Below are positions 47,468 through 56,281 of a stretch of DNA of 64,000 nt, piece by piece. Source of the DNA: Amycolatopsis sp. EV170708-02-1 (GTDB lineage: Bacteria; Actinomycetota; Actinomycetes; Mycobacteriales; Pseudonocardiaceae); assembly GCF_022479115.1 (NCBI RefSeq), contig NZ_CP092497.1, positions 8,556,001 through 8,620,000 of the forward strand, in the 5' to 3' direction. Numbering within the stretch: position 1 is the first letter of the stretch; the number at the start of each line of letters is the position of its first letter. The position numbers and the translations under genes were made by a program. The notes under the pieces were generated by a model. It saw nothing but the letters and a program-made list of their open reading frames with translations. It was not told the DNA's origin and did not search any database.

Positions 47468-47496
47468 ACGGTAGCCACTTGTGAACGCAGGCACAA
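47468..47496 (-). promoter_or_regulatory. rex-hemACD promoter overlapped by a Rex operator
   Basis: On the minus strand TTGTGC (47496-47491) and TACCGT (47473-47468) are spaced by 17 bases. The sequence TTGTGCCTGCGTTCACAA (47496-47479) covers the -35 and most of the spacer. It matches the Rex operator TTGTGAA-N4-TTCACAA with a perfect right half and two mismatches in the left half. Binding would exclude RNA polymerase. It lies about 130 bases upstream of rex. Confidence 0.7.
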
Positions 47497-47526
47497 AGTC
47501 ACAGGTGAGGGCTGTGGTCAGTCTCT

Positions 47527-49062
47527 CTAGCGCGCGTTGACCGTCACCTTGTGCCAGCCCGTGGCGCCGTCCGGGACCGTTCCGGCGATCTCTTGCGTCT
47601 GCGTGTAGCCCGACTGGTCCGTGGCCCGGACGGCGATCTCGTGCTGACCAGCGGCGACGTCGACCTCGGTCCACCACATCCGCCAGGTGTCCTTCGACGT
47701 CTCCGCCGACAGGACGGCCTCTTTCCACGGCCCCTGGTCGACCCGGACCTCGACCTTCGCGACGCCGGTGTGCTGCGCCCACGCGGTCCCCGACACCACG
47801 ACCTTGCCCGCGTTCACCGCCGAGCCCGGCGCGTCGATCCGCGACTGCGTCTTCACCGGCGCTTCCTTGGCCCAGCCGCGGTCGAGCCAGTACGCCTTGC
47901 GCTCCGCCCAGGTGGTGATCTCCAGCTCGGTCACCCATTTCGTGGCGGACACGTAGCCGTAGAGCCCGGGGATCACGATCCGCGCGGGGAAACCGTGCTC
48001 GATCGGGAGCGGTTCGCCGTCCATGCCGAGGGCGAGCATCGCGCCGCGCCGCGGGTCCAGGGCGGCTTCGACCGGGGTTCCGCAGGTCCAGCCGTCGACG
48101 CTGGTCGCGAACATCTGCTCGGCGCCGGGTTTCACACCCGCCTCGTTCAGCAGGTCCCGCAGGTCGATGCCGATCCAGCGGGCGTTGGAGATGTACGGGC
48201 CGCCGACCTCGTTGGAGACACAGCACAGGGTGACGTCGCGTTCGATCAGCGGCCGCGAGCGGAGATCTTCATACCGATAGGTGACTTCGCGCTCGACCAT
48301 CCCGCGGATCTGCAGGCTCCAGTCCTCGGTGCGGACCTGCGGGACCACCAGCGCCGTGTCGATCCGATAGAAATCCTTCGAAGGAGTGAGATACGGCGGG
48401 GTGCCGAGCTTCGCGAAATCCGCGTCGGGCGGGATCGGCGGCGCGGTCCTCGCCGCGACGAGCCTGCCGACCGCGGCACGCGACTCTTCGGCGTTCTTCC
48501 TGGTCCCGACGATCTGGCCGGTCAGCGCGGCGACACCGGCCCCCGCCGCGACCGAAGCACCGGTGATCAGCACCTTCCGCCGGTCCGGGCCTTCGCCTTC
48601 ACGCTCGTCGAAGAACACCTTCGGGCGGAAGAACGACTGCAGCCGGGTGAACACGACGAGCGCGACGACGGTGGCGATCACCGGCGCCAGCAGCGCGATC
48701 TGCCCGAGGTCGGTACGGACGAAGACCGCGGCGACGCCGGCCGCGCCGAGCACGCCGACGATCACCTGGCCCGGCAGCGGAGTGCGGCGCGAGAGCTGCC
48801 CGGCGAGCAGCGCGAACAGCACCAGCACCACGGCCAGGCCGATCTTGAGGACGAACTTGTCCCAGGTCTCCAGCGTCTGCTCGGCCCAGGCGACGACCGC
48901 GTGCGGGCTGTGGTCGATGACGAAGTTCGCGACGGCGACGAACGGCGAGGCCGTGTACCCGACGAAGCCCGCGACGAGATGCCCCACGCCGAGGGCGGCC
49001 GCCAGGGACAGGAGCCCGGTCAGCGCGGCTTGGCCGAAGGTGAGCCTGCGTTCGTCGTCCAC
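47527..49062 (-). CDS. Membrane-anchored molybdopterin-dependent oxidoreductase (sulfite oxidase family)
   Basis: 511 residues. Four to five N-terminal helices (about residues 10-145) are followed by a soluble domain with an RRKVLITGASVAAGAGVAAL twin-arginine-like segment near residue 160. The Mo-pterin domain has the metal cysteine in ERDVTLCCVSNEVGGPYISN near residue 280, then GFPARIVIPGLYGYVSATKW, and a C-terminal dimerisation (Ig-like) domain. Extracytoplasmic oxidation of sulfite or a related substrate is expected; mycobacterial Rv0218 has the same design (recalled). Not obviously connected with the neighbouring haem genes. Confidence 0.85.
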   Translation of the reverse strand: MDDERRLTFGQAALTGLLSLAAALGVGHLVAGFVGYTASPFVAVANFVIDHSPHAVVAWAEQTLETWDKFVLKIGLAVVLVLFALLAGQLSRRTPLPGQVIVGVLGAAGVAAVFVRTDLGQIALLAPVIATVVALVVFTRLQSFFRPKVFFDEREGEGPDRRKVLITGASVAAGAGVAALTGQIVGTRKNAEESRAAVGRLVAARTAPPIPPDADFAKLGTPPYLTPSKDFYRIDTALVVPQVRTEDWSLQIRGMVEREVTYRYEDLRSRPLIERDVTLCCVSNEVGGPYISNARWIGIDLRDLLNEAGVKPGAEQMFATSVDGWTCGTPVEAALDPRRGAMLALGMDGEPLPIEHGFPARIVIPGLYGYVSATKWVTELEITTWAERKAYWLDRGWAKEAPVKTQSRIDAPGSAVNAGKVVVSGTAWAQHTGVAKVEVRVDQGPWKEAVLSAETSKDTWRMWWTEVDVAAGQHEIAVRATDQSGYTQTQEIAGTVPDGATGWHKVTVNAR

Positions 49063-49120
49063 GACTCCATCTTCGCCGGGGATATGCCCGAGGGGCGGCC
49101 GATCGCCCCTTACGAGACTG

Positions 49121-49357
49121 TTACGCCAGCGCCTTCCGGAGCCTGTCCTCTTCCACGCGCCAGTAGCCGTGCTCGGCGTCGTCGACGAGGATCACCGGCA
49201 CGCGGTCGCCGTATTCGGCCCGCCATTCGGGGTCGCTGTCGACGTCCTGGGCCGACCAGGCGACGCCCAGTTCGCCGCAGATCCGCTCGATGTCCTGTTC
49301 CGCGACCTCGCACAGGTGGCAGCCCGTGCGGGTCATGACGGTCACGTGGTGCGCCAT
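49121..49357 (-). CDS. Glutaredoxin-like protein (DUF836 type)
   Basis: 78 residues with a thioredoxin fold: VTVMTRTGCHLCEVAEQDIE holds a CxxC motif (CHLC) and DRVPVILVDDAEHGYWRVEE the cis-proline region. Probably a small thiol-disulfide reductase. It is the positional counterpart of Rv0508, upstream of hemA in mycobacteria, although here the oxidoreductase gene lies between. Starts 10 bases after the acyl-CoA ligase stop, so the two are likely co-transcribed. Confidence 0.82.
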   Translation of the reverse strand: MAHHVTVMTRTGCHLCEVAEQDIERICGELGVAWSAQDVDSDPEWRAEYGDRVPVILVDDAEHGYWRVEEDRLRKALA

Positions 49358-49367
49358 GACCCCATCC

Positions 49368-50882
49368 TTACCTGAGGCGGAGACGGCGAAGCTTCCCGGT
49401 GGCCGAATGCGGCAGCGACTCCGCGAACTCGACGGTATGCGGCACCTTGTACCCGGCCAGATGCTCGGCGCAGTGCTCGACGACCTGCTGTTCCGACAGC
49501 GAAGCGCCGGGAGCGGGGACGACGACGGCCTTCACCGCCTCACCGGTCCGCTCGTCGACGACACCGACGACGCCCGCCTCGACGACCTCGTCCAGCATCG
49601 AGATCACGTTCTCGACCTCGTGCGGGAAGACGTTGAAGCCGTTGACGATGATCAGGTCGTTGGCCCGGTCCACCAGGTGCAGGTCGCCGTCGGTGTCGAG
49701 GTAGCCGACGTCGCCGGTGCGGAACCAGCCCTCCTCGTCGGGGCCGTGCGAGCCGTCGGGCCAGTACCCGGAGAACAGGTTCGCGCCGCGGATCGACACC
49801 AGGCCGGTGCCGCCATCCTCGTCGAAGGCGTCGCCGAGGTCGTCCGGGTCCAGCGGGACCGGCTCCGCGTCGCCGTCGCTGTCGACCAGCCGGAGCTCGA
49901 CGCCGGGCAGCGGCCGCCCGACCGAACCCGGCTTCGGGTAGCCGGTGACCAGGGTCGTGGTGACCACGGGCGCGCATTCGGTGAGGCCGTAGCCCTCGTA
50001 GACGTCGAGTCCGGTGGCGCCGCGGAGCGCGGTGAGGATCTTGGGATGCAGCGGCGCCGCGCCCGACGTCATCCGCCGGACGGTCGAGAGGCCCTGCCCG
50101 AGCTCCTCGGGGTCCATCGCAGCGAATTCGGCGTACATCGCGGGCACGCCGGCGATCGACGTCACCCGGTACTCGGCGCAGTCGGCCAGGGTGCGCTCGG
50201 CGAGGAAACGCTCGGACAGGATCGCCGTCGCGCCGACCGCCGTGGTCTGCAGCAGGCCCGGGCCCAGGCCGTAGACGTGGAACAACGGGATGGTGATGAG
50301 CACGCGGTCGCCGTGCACGAGCGGCGTCGGGACGATCCGGCTCAGCTGGTCGAGGTTCGCCAGCAGCGCCCGGTGCGACAGCATCACGCCACGCGGCGGT
50401 CCGGTCGTGCCGGAGGTGTACGAGATGACCGCTATGTCCTCACCGGCGCCGGACGCGTCGACCGGTTCGGCTGCTCCATCCGAAGTAACAGGCGGTGAGA
50501 GGCTTGTCACCCCGTCGGGGAGTTCCTCGGCGGGTTCGCGTTCGAGGACGAGCCGCGCGCCGCTGTGCTCCAGCAGCCCGTTCAGCTCGGCCGACGGCCC
50601 CTGGGGCGAGACCGGGACGACCACCGCGCCCGCCCGGAGCGCCCCGAACAGGGAGACGGCGAACGCGGCCGACGTCGGCAGCCGCAACGCGACCCTGTCC
50701 CCGCGCTCGATTCCCGCGTCGAGCAGGGCACGGGCCAGCCCGTTGGCGGCGTTGTCGAGTTCCGCCCAGGTCAGCGCGACCCCTCCGCCGGTCTCCTGGA
50801 CGGCCACCTTGCCGGGCCACTGACGGGCGGCCTCGGCGAGCAAAGTGGGCACATTTGGATCGGCAACCTGCTCCGCGCTCAA
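49368..50882 (-). CDS. AMP-dependent acyl-CoA ligase (FadD-like)
   Basis: ANL-superfamily adenylating enzyme of 504 residues. The P-loop AVISYTSGTTGPPRGVMLSH is near residue 150, the adenylate motif DVYEGYGLTECAPVVTT near residue 300, the hinge GYLDTDGDLHLVDRANDLII near residue 400, and the C-terminal lysine in LPHSATGKLRRLRLR. It should activate a fatty or aromatic acid to its CoA thioester; the substrate is undetermined. It is divergent from the sigma-factor gene, with a shared upstream region of 188 bases. Confidence 0.88.
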   Translation of the reverse strand: MSAEQVADPNVPTLLAEAARQWPGKVAVQETGGGVALTWAELDNAANGLARALLDAGIERGDRVALRLPTSAAFAVSLFGALRAGAVVVPVSPQGPSAELNGLLEHSGARLVLEREPAEELPDGVTSLSPPVTSDGAAEPVDASGAGEDIAVISYTSGTTGPPRGVMLSHRALLANLDQLSRIVPTPLVHGDRVLITIPLFHVYGLGPGLLQTTAVGATAILSERFLAERTLADCAEYRVTSIAGVPAMYAEFAAMDPEELGQGLSTVRRMTSGAAPLHPKILTALRGATGLDVYEGYGLTECAPVVTTTLVTGYPKPGSVGRPLPGVELRLVDSDGDAEPVPLDPDDLGDAFDEDGGTGLVSIRGANLFSGYWPDGSHGPDEEGWFRTGDVGYLDTDGDLHLVDRANDLIIVNGFNVFPHEVENVISMLDEVVEAGVVGVVDERTGEAVKAVVVPAPGASLSEQQVVEHCAEHLAGYKVPHTVEFAESLPHSATGKLRRLRLR

Positions 50883-51026
50883 CTGCGAACCTCTTCCCTC
50901 GGTGAACGGCGTTGCCAGTTTGTCATCCCGGCCACCGTCATGGGGGTCACTCGCTTTCGTCGCAGTTCCGTAACCCCGCCACCGCTACCTACTTCGCGGT
51001 AACTACACGTATGCTGCTGGGCGTCG

Positions 51027-51048
51027 TCGAGTGGTGTTGATCACTCGA
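51027..51048. promoter_or_regulatory. Inverted repeat upstream of the sigma-factor gene
   Basis: TCGAGTG and CACTCGA form 7-bp arms around an 8-base centre (GTGTTGAT), about 20 bases before the small upstream ORF. Size and position fit an operator for a dimeric regulator or an RNA hairpin; the binding factor is unknown. Confidence 0.4.
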
Positions 51049-51070
51049 TGGTGAGAAAGGGAGTCCGGAC

Positions 51071-51148
51071 GTGCAGATCTTGCAGGCCCACGCGGCGGTG
51101 GGACATGCGGGCCGATCCTCCCTGTCCGGAACGGGAGGTGGACCGTGA
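51071..51148 (+). CDS. 25-residue upstream ORF coupled to the sigma-factor gene
   Basis: GTG start with GGGAG 7 bases upstream; the product VQILQAHAAVGHAGRSSLSG plus TGGGP ends at a TGA that overlaps the sigma-factor start as GTGA. This geometry is typical of translational coupling, so the ORF may tune expression of the sigma factor. No homologue is known to me. Support is only the ribosome-binding site and the overlap. Confidence 0.45.
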   Translation: MQILQAHAAVGHAGRSSLSGTGGGP

Positions 51149-51843
51149 CTCTTCCCGCGCCGAACCCCGTCTCGATGCTGGCGGGCCACATCCTCCGCCG
51201 GAGTGGTTTCCCCGCGGCGCCCGCAGCCCGGCCCAAGGCCGACGAAGGCTCAGACGCCGCCGAAGCCGCGAAGGCCGAAGCGTGGGAGCTGGTCAGCGCC
51301 GCGCAGGACGGCGACACCTCCGCGTTCGGACGGCTCTACGACCGCTATGTGGACGTCGTCTACCGCTACGTCCTGTTCCGCCTCGGCGACCGGGACCTCG
51401 CCGAAGACGTCACCAGCGAGACCTTTCTCCGGGCGCTGCGCCGCATCACGTCCGTGAGCTACCAGGGGCGTGATGTCGGCGCCTGGTTCGTCACCATCGC
51501 GCGCAACATCATCCTCGACCACGTGAAGTCGAGCCGATTCCGCCTCGAAGTCGTCACAGACGAGGTCGCCGAGCCCAACGGGGCGCCGATCGGGAACGTC
51601 GGCGTGCAGGCCGTGGCGGGCCCGGAACAGCAGGCCATCAGCCGCGCCACCCGCGCCGAACTGCTGCGTTGCGTCGCCGAACTCGGCGAGGACCAGCGCG
51701 AGTGCATCGTGCTGCGGTTCATGCAGGGGCTCTCGGTCGCCGAGACCGCCGCGATCATGAAGCGCAACGAGGGCGCCATCAAGGCCCTTCAGCACCGCGC
51801 GGTACGCCGTTTGGCACAACTTCTGCCCACAGGATTGCGTTAA
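51145..51843 (+). CDS. bldN: ECF-type RNA polymerase sigma factor, BldN-like
   Basis: 232 residues. Sigma region 2 is GDTSAFGRLYDRYVDVVYRY near residue 60 with DVTSETFLRALRRITSVSYQ. Region 4 is LGEDQRECIVLRFMQGLSVA followed by AIMKRNEGAIKALQHRAVRR. There is an N-terminal extension of about 45 residues; Streptomyces BldN also has an N-terminal pro-sequence removed on activation. BldN lies beside the hemA-rex region in Streptomyces too, which supports the name. GGAGG lies 7 bases before the GTG. The downstream gene is a likely anti-sigma factor. Confidence 0.8.
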   Translation: MTLPAPNPVSMLAGHILRRSGFPAAPAARPKADEGSDAAEAAKAEAWELVSAAQDGDTSAFGRLYDRYVDVVYRYVLFRLGDRDLAEDVTSETFLRALRRITSVSYQGRDVGAWFVTIARNIILDHVKSSRFRLEVVTDEVAEPNGAPIGNVGVQAVAGPEQQAISRATRAELLRCVAELGEDQRECIVLRFMQGLSVAETAAIMKRNEGAIKALQHRAVRRLAQLLPTGLR

Positions 51844-51952
51844 AGTCCCATATTTATGCCTCACCCGGCCTTGCCGTAACCCTTGGGCGTCCCCGCTCGT
51901 TTTCACTGCCAGACCGGTGTCAGGACCGGGCTGAGCAGATGGAGACTTCGCC

Positions 51953-53035
51953 GTGGGCGTGCCGGGATGGTTCGCGCGGGAGCGGGCGGACGGTGACCGC
52001 TTCGCCGACCTTGTCGACGGCACCGAATCCCCGGACGACGACGAGTTCGCGCACGAGCTCGCGCTCGTCGGCGGTTTGCGTGAACTCGGCGCCGGCGGCG
52101 CCCCCGACGCGGAGACCCGGCAACGCATCCGAGACGAGATCGCCGGGCGTCTCGCCGAAGCCGAAGCGGCGCCGAAGCGACGTGGTCACGCCGTCGCCAA
52201 TCTCGCCGCGGCCGCCGTCGCGCTGGTGCTGGCGCTCGGCGGGATCACGCTGTTGCTGTCCAAGGACGCGTTGCCGGGCGATCCGCTCTACGGCATCAAA
52301 CGAGCGGGTGAATCGGCCTCGCTCGGCCTCACCTTCGACGAGCACGACAAGGCGAAGAAGCATCTGGAGTTCGCCGCGAACCGCGTCGGCGAACTGGACG
52401 AGCTGACCAGGCAGGGCGCGCCCACCGACGCGTATTTCACCGGGCTCGCCGATTTCGAGACCGATCTCCGCGCCGGCGTCTCGCAGCTGACGGCGCTCGT
52501 CACCGATCAGGGTGGCCAGGCCCGGCTGGCCGAACTCCGCACGTGGGCGCGGAACCAGTCCGACCGGCTCGGCCTCCAGGTCGAGCAAGCGCCCGCCGAG
52601 GCGCGCGACAAGTTCTCCGCGGCCCGTGCCCTGCTCGACAAGGTCCAGGAGCGCACGACGGATCTCGGCTCGCGCCTGGTCTGCTACACGATCACCACAG
52701 GCACTTCCGACGAACTGGGCGCGGTCCCGGCCGCCGGCGACTGCGTCCGCAACCCCGACTCCCCCGACGCCGTCCTGCCGCCGGTGACGTCTTCCCCGCC
52801 GTCGTCGGCTCCGTCGGCGACGCCGACACCGACCTCGGCCCCGCCGTCGTCCGCTGTGGACACCGCGACCCCGACCGGACCGCTCGCCCCGCCGACCGGA
52901 GGCACACCGCCGCCCGTGGTGGCCACGCCGCCGCCGACCACGCGGACGGTTCCGCCGACGACCACCACGCGGCCGCCGCCGCTGGTTTCGATTCCGCCGC
53001 TCATCCCGGGACTACCGCCGATAATCATCGGCTGA
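51953..53035 (+). CDS. DUF5667 membrane protein, likely RsbN-type anti-sigma factor
   Basis: 360 residues. The cytoplasmic N-terminal part (about 1-80, acidic, containing DDDEFAHELALVGGLREL) precedes one transmembrane helix at about 81-102 (VANLAAAAVALVLALGGITL). The extracytoplasmic DUF5667-type domain begins DALPGDPLYGIKRAGESASL. A Pro/Thr/Ser-rich tail (from about residue 255) suggests a wall-spanning or disordered segment. In Streptomyces the gene after bldN encodes RsbN, a membrane anti-sigma factor of similar layout; this is the basis of the call. It follows the sigma-factor gene on the same strand after 109 bases. Confidence 0.7.
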   Translation: MGVPGWFARERADGDRFADLVDGTESPDDDEFAHELALVGGLRELGAGGAPDAETRQRIRDEIAGRLAEAEAAPKRRGHAVANLAAAAVALVLALGGITLLLSKDALPGDPLYGIKRAGESASLGLTFDEHDKAKKHLEFAANRVGELDELTRQGAPTDAYFTGLADFETDLRAGVSQLTALVTDQGGQARLAELRTWARNQSDRLGLQVEQAPAEARDKFSAARALLDKVQERTTDLGSRLVCYTITTGTSDELGAVPAAGDCVRNPDSPDAVLPPVTSSPPSSAPSATPTPTSAPPSSAVDTATPTGPLAPPTGGTPPPVVATPPPTTRTVPPTTTTRPPPLVSIPPLIPGLPPIIIG

Positions 53036-53131
53036 CTCGGTGTCACATGAGGCAGTCGCCACACCCGGGACAGCCTGGTCGGCCGCTCGCTACGCTGTGC
53101 ACAGGCACCTGGGATTCCGGAGGCGGTGTGC

Positions 53132-54034
53132 GTGTCAGTGTGGCGGGGCAGGGATAAGAGTCAAGAGCTCGAACGGCTGGCCGAGCTCGCGGGCGAGGCG
53201 TCGGCCGAGGCCGCCATGGCGACCGCGTCCGCCGAAGCCCTCGAACCGCCCGCGCCGCCCGCTCCGCCGGACCTGACGGCGGCCGCGTTCTTCGACGTCG
53301 ACAACACCATGATGATGGGCGCGTCGATCTTCTACTTCGCCCGCGGGCTGGCCGCGCGCAAGTTCTTCACGTCCGCCGATCTGGCCGGATTCGTCTGGCA
53401 GCAGGTGAAATTCCGGCTCGGCGGCCGGGAGAACAAGGAGGACATCAAAACCCACCGCGAGCGCGCACTGTCCTTTGTGGCCGGTCGCACCGTGCAGGAA
53501 CTGACCGACATCAGCGAAGAGATCTACGACGAGCTGATGGCGGACAAGATCTGGTCCGGCACCAGGGCGCTCGCGCAGATGCACCTCGACGCCGGACAGC
53601 GTGTCTGGCTGGTCACCGCGACCCCGATCGAACTCGCGGCCATCATCTCGCGGCGCCTCGGCCTCACCGGCGCGCTGGGCACCGTCGCGGAGACCAAGGA
53701 CGGTGTCTACACGGGCCGCCTCGTCGGCGACCTGCTGCACGGCCGCGCGAAAGCTCACGCCGTGCGGGCGCTGGCGTCACGCGAAGGGCTGAATCTCAAG
53801 CGCTGCACGGCGTATTCGGACTCGCAGAACGACGTCCCGATGCTGTCGGTCGTCGGGACCGCCGTCGCGGTGAACCCGGACGGCGGTCTTCGCGACGTCG
53901 CACGGGCGCGCGGCTGGGAGATCCGTGACTTCCGGACCGGACGCAAGGCCGCGAAGATCGGCGTGCCGTCGGTGCTCGGCGTCGGTGCCGTGGCCGGTGC
54001 CGTCGCGGCGGGCATGGCCTACCGGAAGCGCTGA
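53132..54034 (+). CDS. HAD-superfamily phosphatase, SerB-like (HAD-IB)
   Basis: 300 residues. The catalytic loop is [20 protein letters not shown] near residue 50 (DxDxT). Motif II is [20 protein letters not shown], and the last acidic motif [20 protein letters not shown]. It ends in a short hydrophobic helix ([17 protein letters not shown]). It is related to phosphoserine phosphatase and to mycobacterial SerB1 (Rv0505c, recalled); other phosphoesters, such as lysophospholipid phosphates, are possible. The GTG at 53132 is preferred because GGAGG lies 8 bases before it. The gene ends 6 bases before repeat family B copy 2. Confidence 0.83.
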   Translation: MSVWRGRDKSQELERLAELAGEASAEAAMATASAEALEPPAPPAPPDLTAAAFFDVDNTMMMGASIFYFARGLAARKFFTSADLAGFVWQQVKFRLGGRENKEDIKTHRERALSFVAGRTVQELTDISEEIYDELMADKIWSGTRALAQMHLDAGQRVWLVTATPIELAAIISRRLGLTGALGTVAETKDGVYTGRLVGDLLHGRAKAHAVRALASREGLNLKRCTAYSDSQNDVPMLSVVGTAVAVNPDGGLRDVARARGWEIRDFRTGRKAAKIGVPSVLGVGAVAGAVAAGMAYRKR

Positions 54035-54040
54035 CCGCGT

Positions 54041-54136
54041 AACTCGCGTGCTTGAGGCCGTAACTCACGTGCTTGAAGCCGGAACTCGTGAGTTACGCCT
54101 TCAAGCACGCATGTGACGGCTTCGAGCACGCGAGTT
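54041..54136. repeat. Repeat family B, second inverted array (5 units)
   Basis: Units AACTCGCGTGCTT and AACTCACGTGCTT are followed by a central AACTCGTGAGTT and then by AAGCACGCATGT and GAGCACGCGAGTT in opposite orientation, each 7-10 bases apart. The array can form a long hairpin. As with 19520-19731 it fills a junction between convergent genes (stops at 54034 and 54144). Confidence 0.85.
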
Positions 54137-54143
54137 ACGTGTT

Positions 54144-55235
54144 CTAGCCCTTGAAGACGCTCTTCCGCTGCGAAAGGCGTTTGTACAGCGACTGCTGGAT
54201 CGACTCCCGCACCTGGTCGGTCAGCGTGAACACGAGCATCGGGTCGTCGACGGCGTCCGCGTCGTAGGTGTCCGTGCGGATGGGCTCCCCGAACTCGATG
54301 CTCCACTTCGTCGGCAGCGGGATCGCGCCGAGCGGGCCGAGCAGCGGGAAGAACGGCGTCACCGGGAAGTACGGCAGGCCGAGCACCCGCGCGAGCAGCT
54401 TGATGTCCCCGACCTTCGGGTAGATCTCCTCCGCGCCGATGACGGACACGGGGATGATCGGCGCCCCGGTCCGCAGCGCGGCGGAGACGAAGCCACCGCG
54501 GCCGAACCGCTGCAGCTTGTACCGCGACGAGAACGGCTTCCCGATGCCTTTGAACCCTTCCGGCCAGACGCCGACGAGTTCTCCCTTGCGCAGCAGGCGT
54601 TCCGCGTCGGCGTTGCAGGCGAGCGTCTGCCCGGACTTGCGGGCGAAGGAGCCGATCAACGGGAGCTGGAACACCAGATCCGCGCCGAGGCCGCGCAGGT
54701 GCCTGCCGCCGGGGACGTGGTCGTGCACGGCGACGGCGGTCATCAGCGCGTCGAGCGGCACCGTGCCGGAGTGGTTCGACACCAGCAGCGCGCCGCCGTC
54801 GGCCGGCAGGTTCTCGACGCCGAAGGTGTCGACCCGGAACCACTTCTCGTACAGCGCGCGCAGCGGCGGCAGCAGCAGGGTCTCGGTGAGCTCGGCGTCG
54901 AAGCCGAACTCGTCGACGGTGTAGTCGCCGGTCAGCCTGTCCCGCAGGAACGCCAGCGCCGTCCTGAGCGAGTCCGGGAGGAGGTCCGCGTCGGCGGGCC
55001 GGGTCCGGGCGGGCGAGACCCGCGCCGCCCCGGGGAACTCGACGACAGGTGCGTCGGCCCGGCGTTCCTGCTCCAGATGCTCTTGAGCTTCTTCCGACTC
55101 GCGAAGATCCCGTTCCGCCTGGGCGGCCGGGTCCGGCTTCTCTCTGCCGGGGCCGTGCAACGGGATGACCTGCGCTTCAGCGCCGCTCACGTCTTCCGCC
55201 TCGCCTTCGTGAGAGTTCTCGTGTGGCCTGCTCAT
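54144..55235 (-). CDS. Lysophospholipid acyltransferase family protein
   Basis: 363 residues. The first 95 residues are acidic and low in complexity. The acyltransferase domain has ALLVSNHSGTVPLDALMTAV near residue 150 (NHxG-x3-PxD variant as in MGAT-like acyltransferases), LVGVWPEGFKGIGKPFSSRY near residue 223 (PEGxK), and APIIPVSVIGAEEIYPKVGD. It should acylate a lipid or glycerol acceptor at the membrane. It overlaps the epimerase gene by 4 bases; the pair corresponds to Rv0501-Rv0502 in mycobacteria (recalled). The stop faces repeat family B. Confidence 0.85.
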   Translation of the reverse strand: MSRPHENSHEGEAEDVSGAEAQVIPLHGPGREKPDPAAQAERDLRESEEAQEHLEQERRADAPVVEFPGAARVSPARTRPADADLLPDSLRTALAFLRDRLTGDYTVDEFGFDAELTETLLLPPLRALYEKWFRVDTFGVENLPADGGALLVSNHSGTVPLDALMTAVAVHDHVPGGRHLRGLGADLVFQLPLIGSFARKSGQTLACNADAERLLRKGELVGVWPEGFKGIGKPFSSRYKLQRFGRGGFVSAALRTGAPIIPVSVIGAEEIYPKVGDIKLLARVLGLPYFPVTPFFPLLGPLGAIPLPTKWSIEFGEPIRTDTYDADAVDDPMLVFTLTDQVRESIQQSLYKRLSQRKSVFKG

Positions 55236-56281
55236 CGGTGCGCCGCCTGTCCGGTCGCCGCGGCCACCAGCACCTTGCCGGCGAATCCGGCGAGCTTGCC
55301 GCCGTCCACCACGGGCCGGAGCCCGCGGCCGGTGATGTAGTCGTCGAACGCTTCCCGCGTCGTCCACCGCGGGGTGTAGCCGAAGTCCTTCTTGAGCTTC
55401 GTGATGTCCACGACGCGGCCGAAGTTCAGCAGCCGGACCTGATCGGCGGAGAAGTCGACCACCCGCGCACCGCGCAGCACCTTGCCGACCGACGGCACGA
55501 CGCCGCTGGGCATCGGCAGCTCGACCCGCCCGGCTCGCCGGATCGCCTGGGAAAGGGTGAGAACCCCCTCCGAGCCGACGTTGAACACGCCGGGCCGGTC
55601 GTTCAGCGTCGCCTGTTCGAAGACGGCCAGCGCGTCGGAGGCGTGAAGCAGCTGGATGCGCGCGTCGTAGCCGAAGACGGTCGGGACCACCGGCAGCGCG
55701 AAGTAGCGCGAGAGCACCGTGTCGATCTCCGGGCTGATGATGTTGGCGAACCGGAGCAGGGTCGTCGTGATGTCGGGACGACGGCGCATGAGCCCGCGGA
55801 CGTACCCCTCCATCTCGACGGCGTCCTTCGCGTAGCCGCTGGCCGAGGTGGGGATGAGCTCCGAATCCTCGGTGAAGACGGCTTGGGAGCGCGCGCCCGC
55901 GCCGTAGACGGCGGCCGTCGACTTCACCACGAGCTTGCGCACGAGCGGCGAACGCTGGCAAGCCGCCAGGAGCCGCATCGTGCCGATGACGTTGACCTCT
56001 TTGATCGCCGTCCGGCGAGCCGGCCCCGCCGGATGCGCGGTGCACGAGGCGTGCACCACGGTGTCGACCTTGGCCGTGCTGATCACCTTCGCGATCAGCG
56101 GATTGCGGATGTCGGCACGGACGTACTCGGCGTGCCCCATCCGCTGCAGCACCGACTTCTGCGGAGGCGTGGTGTCGACGCCGATCACCCGCTCGAACTC
56201 CGGATTGTTGCCGAGTCTGGCGAGCAGCTTCCCGCCAAGGTCTCCCCCGACCCCGGTCACGAGCACGATGTTCGACGGCAT
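55232..56281 (-). CDS. NAD-dependent epimerase/dehydratase (extended SDR, GalE2-like)
   Basis: 349 residues. Rossmann motif NIVLVTGVGGDLGGKLLARL at the N-terminus (GxxGxxG type), then DTVVHASCTAHPAGPARRTA. The catalytic YxxxK appears shifted as SGYAKDAVEM near residue 152, with Ser in STAAVYGAG before it. Sugar-nucleotide or lipid substrates are possible; Rv0501 (galE2) is the recalled counterpart. The ATG at 56281 follows GGGAG and is preferred over an upstream in-frame start 33 codons earlier. First gene of a two-gene unit. Confidence 0.82.
   Translation of the reverse strand: MPSNIVLVTGVGGDLGGKLLARLGNNPEFERVIGVDTTPPQKSVLQRMGHAEYVRADIRNPLIAKVISTAKVDTVVHASCTAHPAGPARRTAIKEVNVIGTMRLLAACQRSPLVRKLVVKSTAAVYGAGARSQAVFTEDSELIPTSASGYAKDAVEMEGYVRGLMRRRPDITTTLLRFANIISPEIDTVLSRYFALPVVPTVFGYDARIQLLHASDALAVFEQATLNDRPGVFNVGSEGVLTLSQAIRRAGRVELPMPSGVVPSVGKVLRGARVVDFSADQVRLLNFGRVVDITKLKKDFGYTPRWTTREAFDDYITGRGLRPVVDGGKLAGFAGKVLVAAATGQAAHR

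Noticed and set aside
51000..51012. Possible BldD-binding box TAACTACACGTAT upstream of the sigma-factor gene
   Set aside because: BldD controls bldN in Streptomyces, but this sequence matches only the outer positions of the consensus; too weak to annotate.
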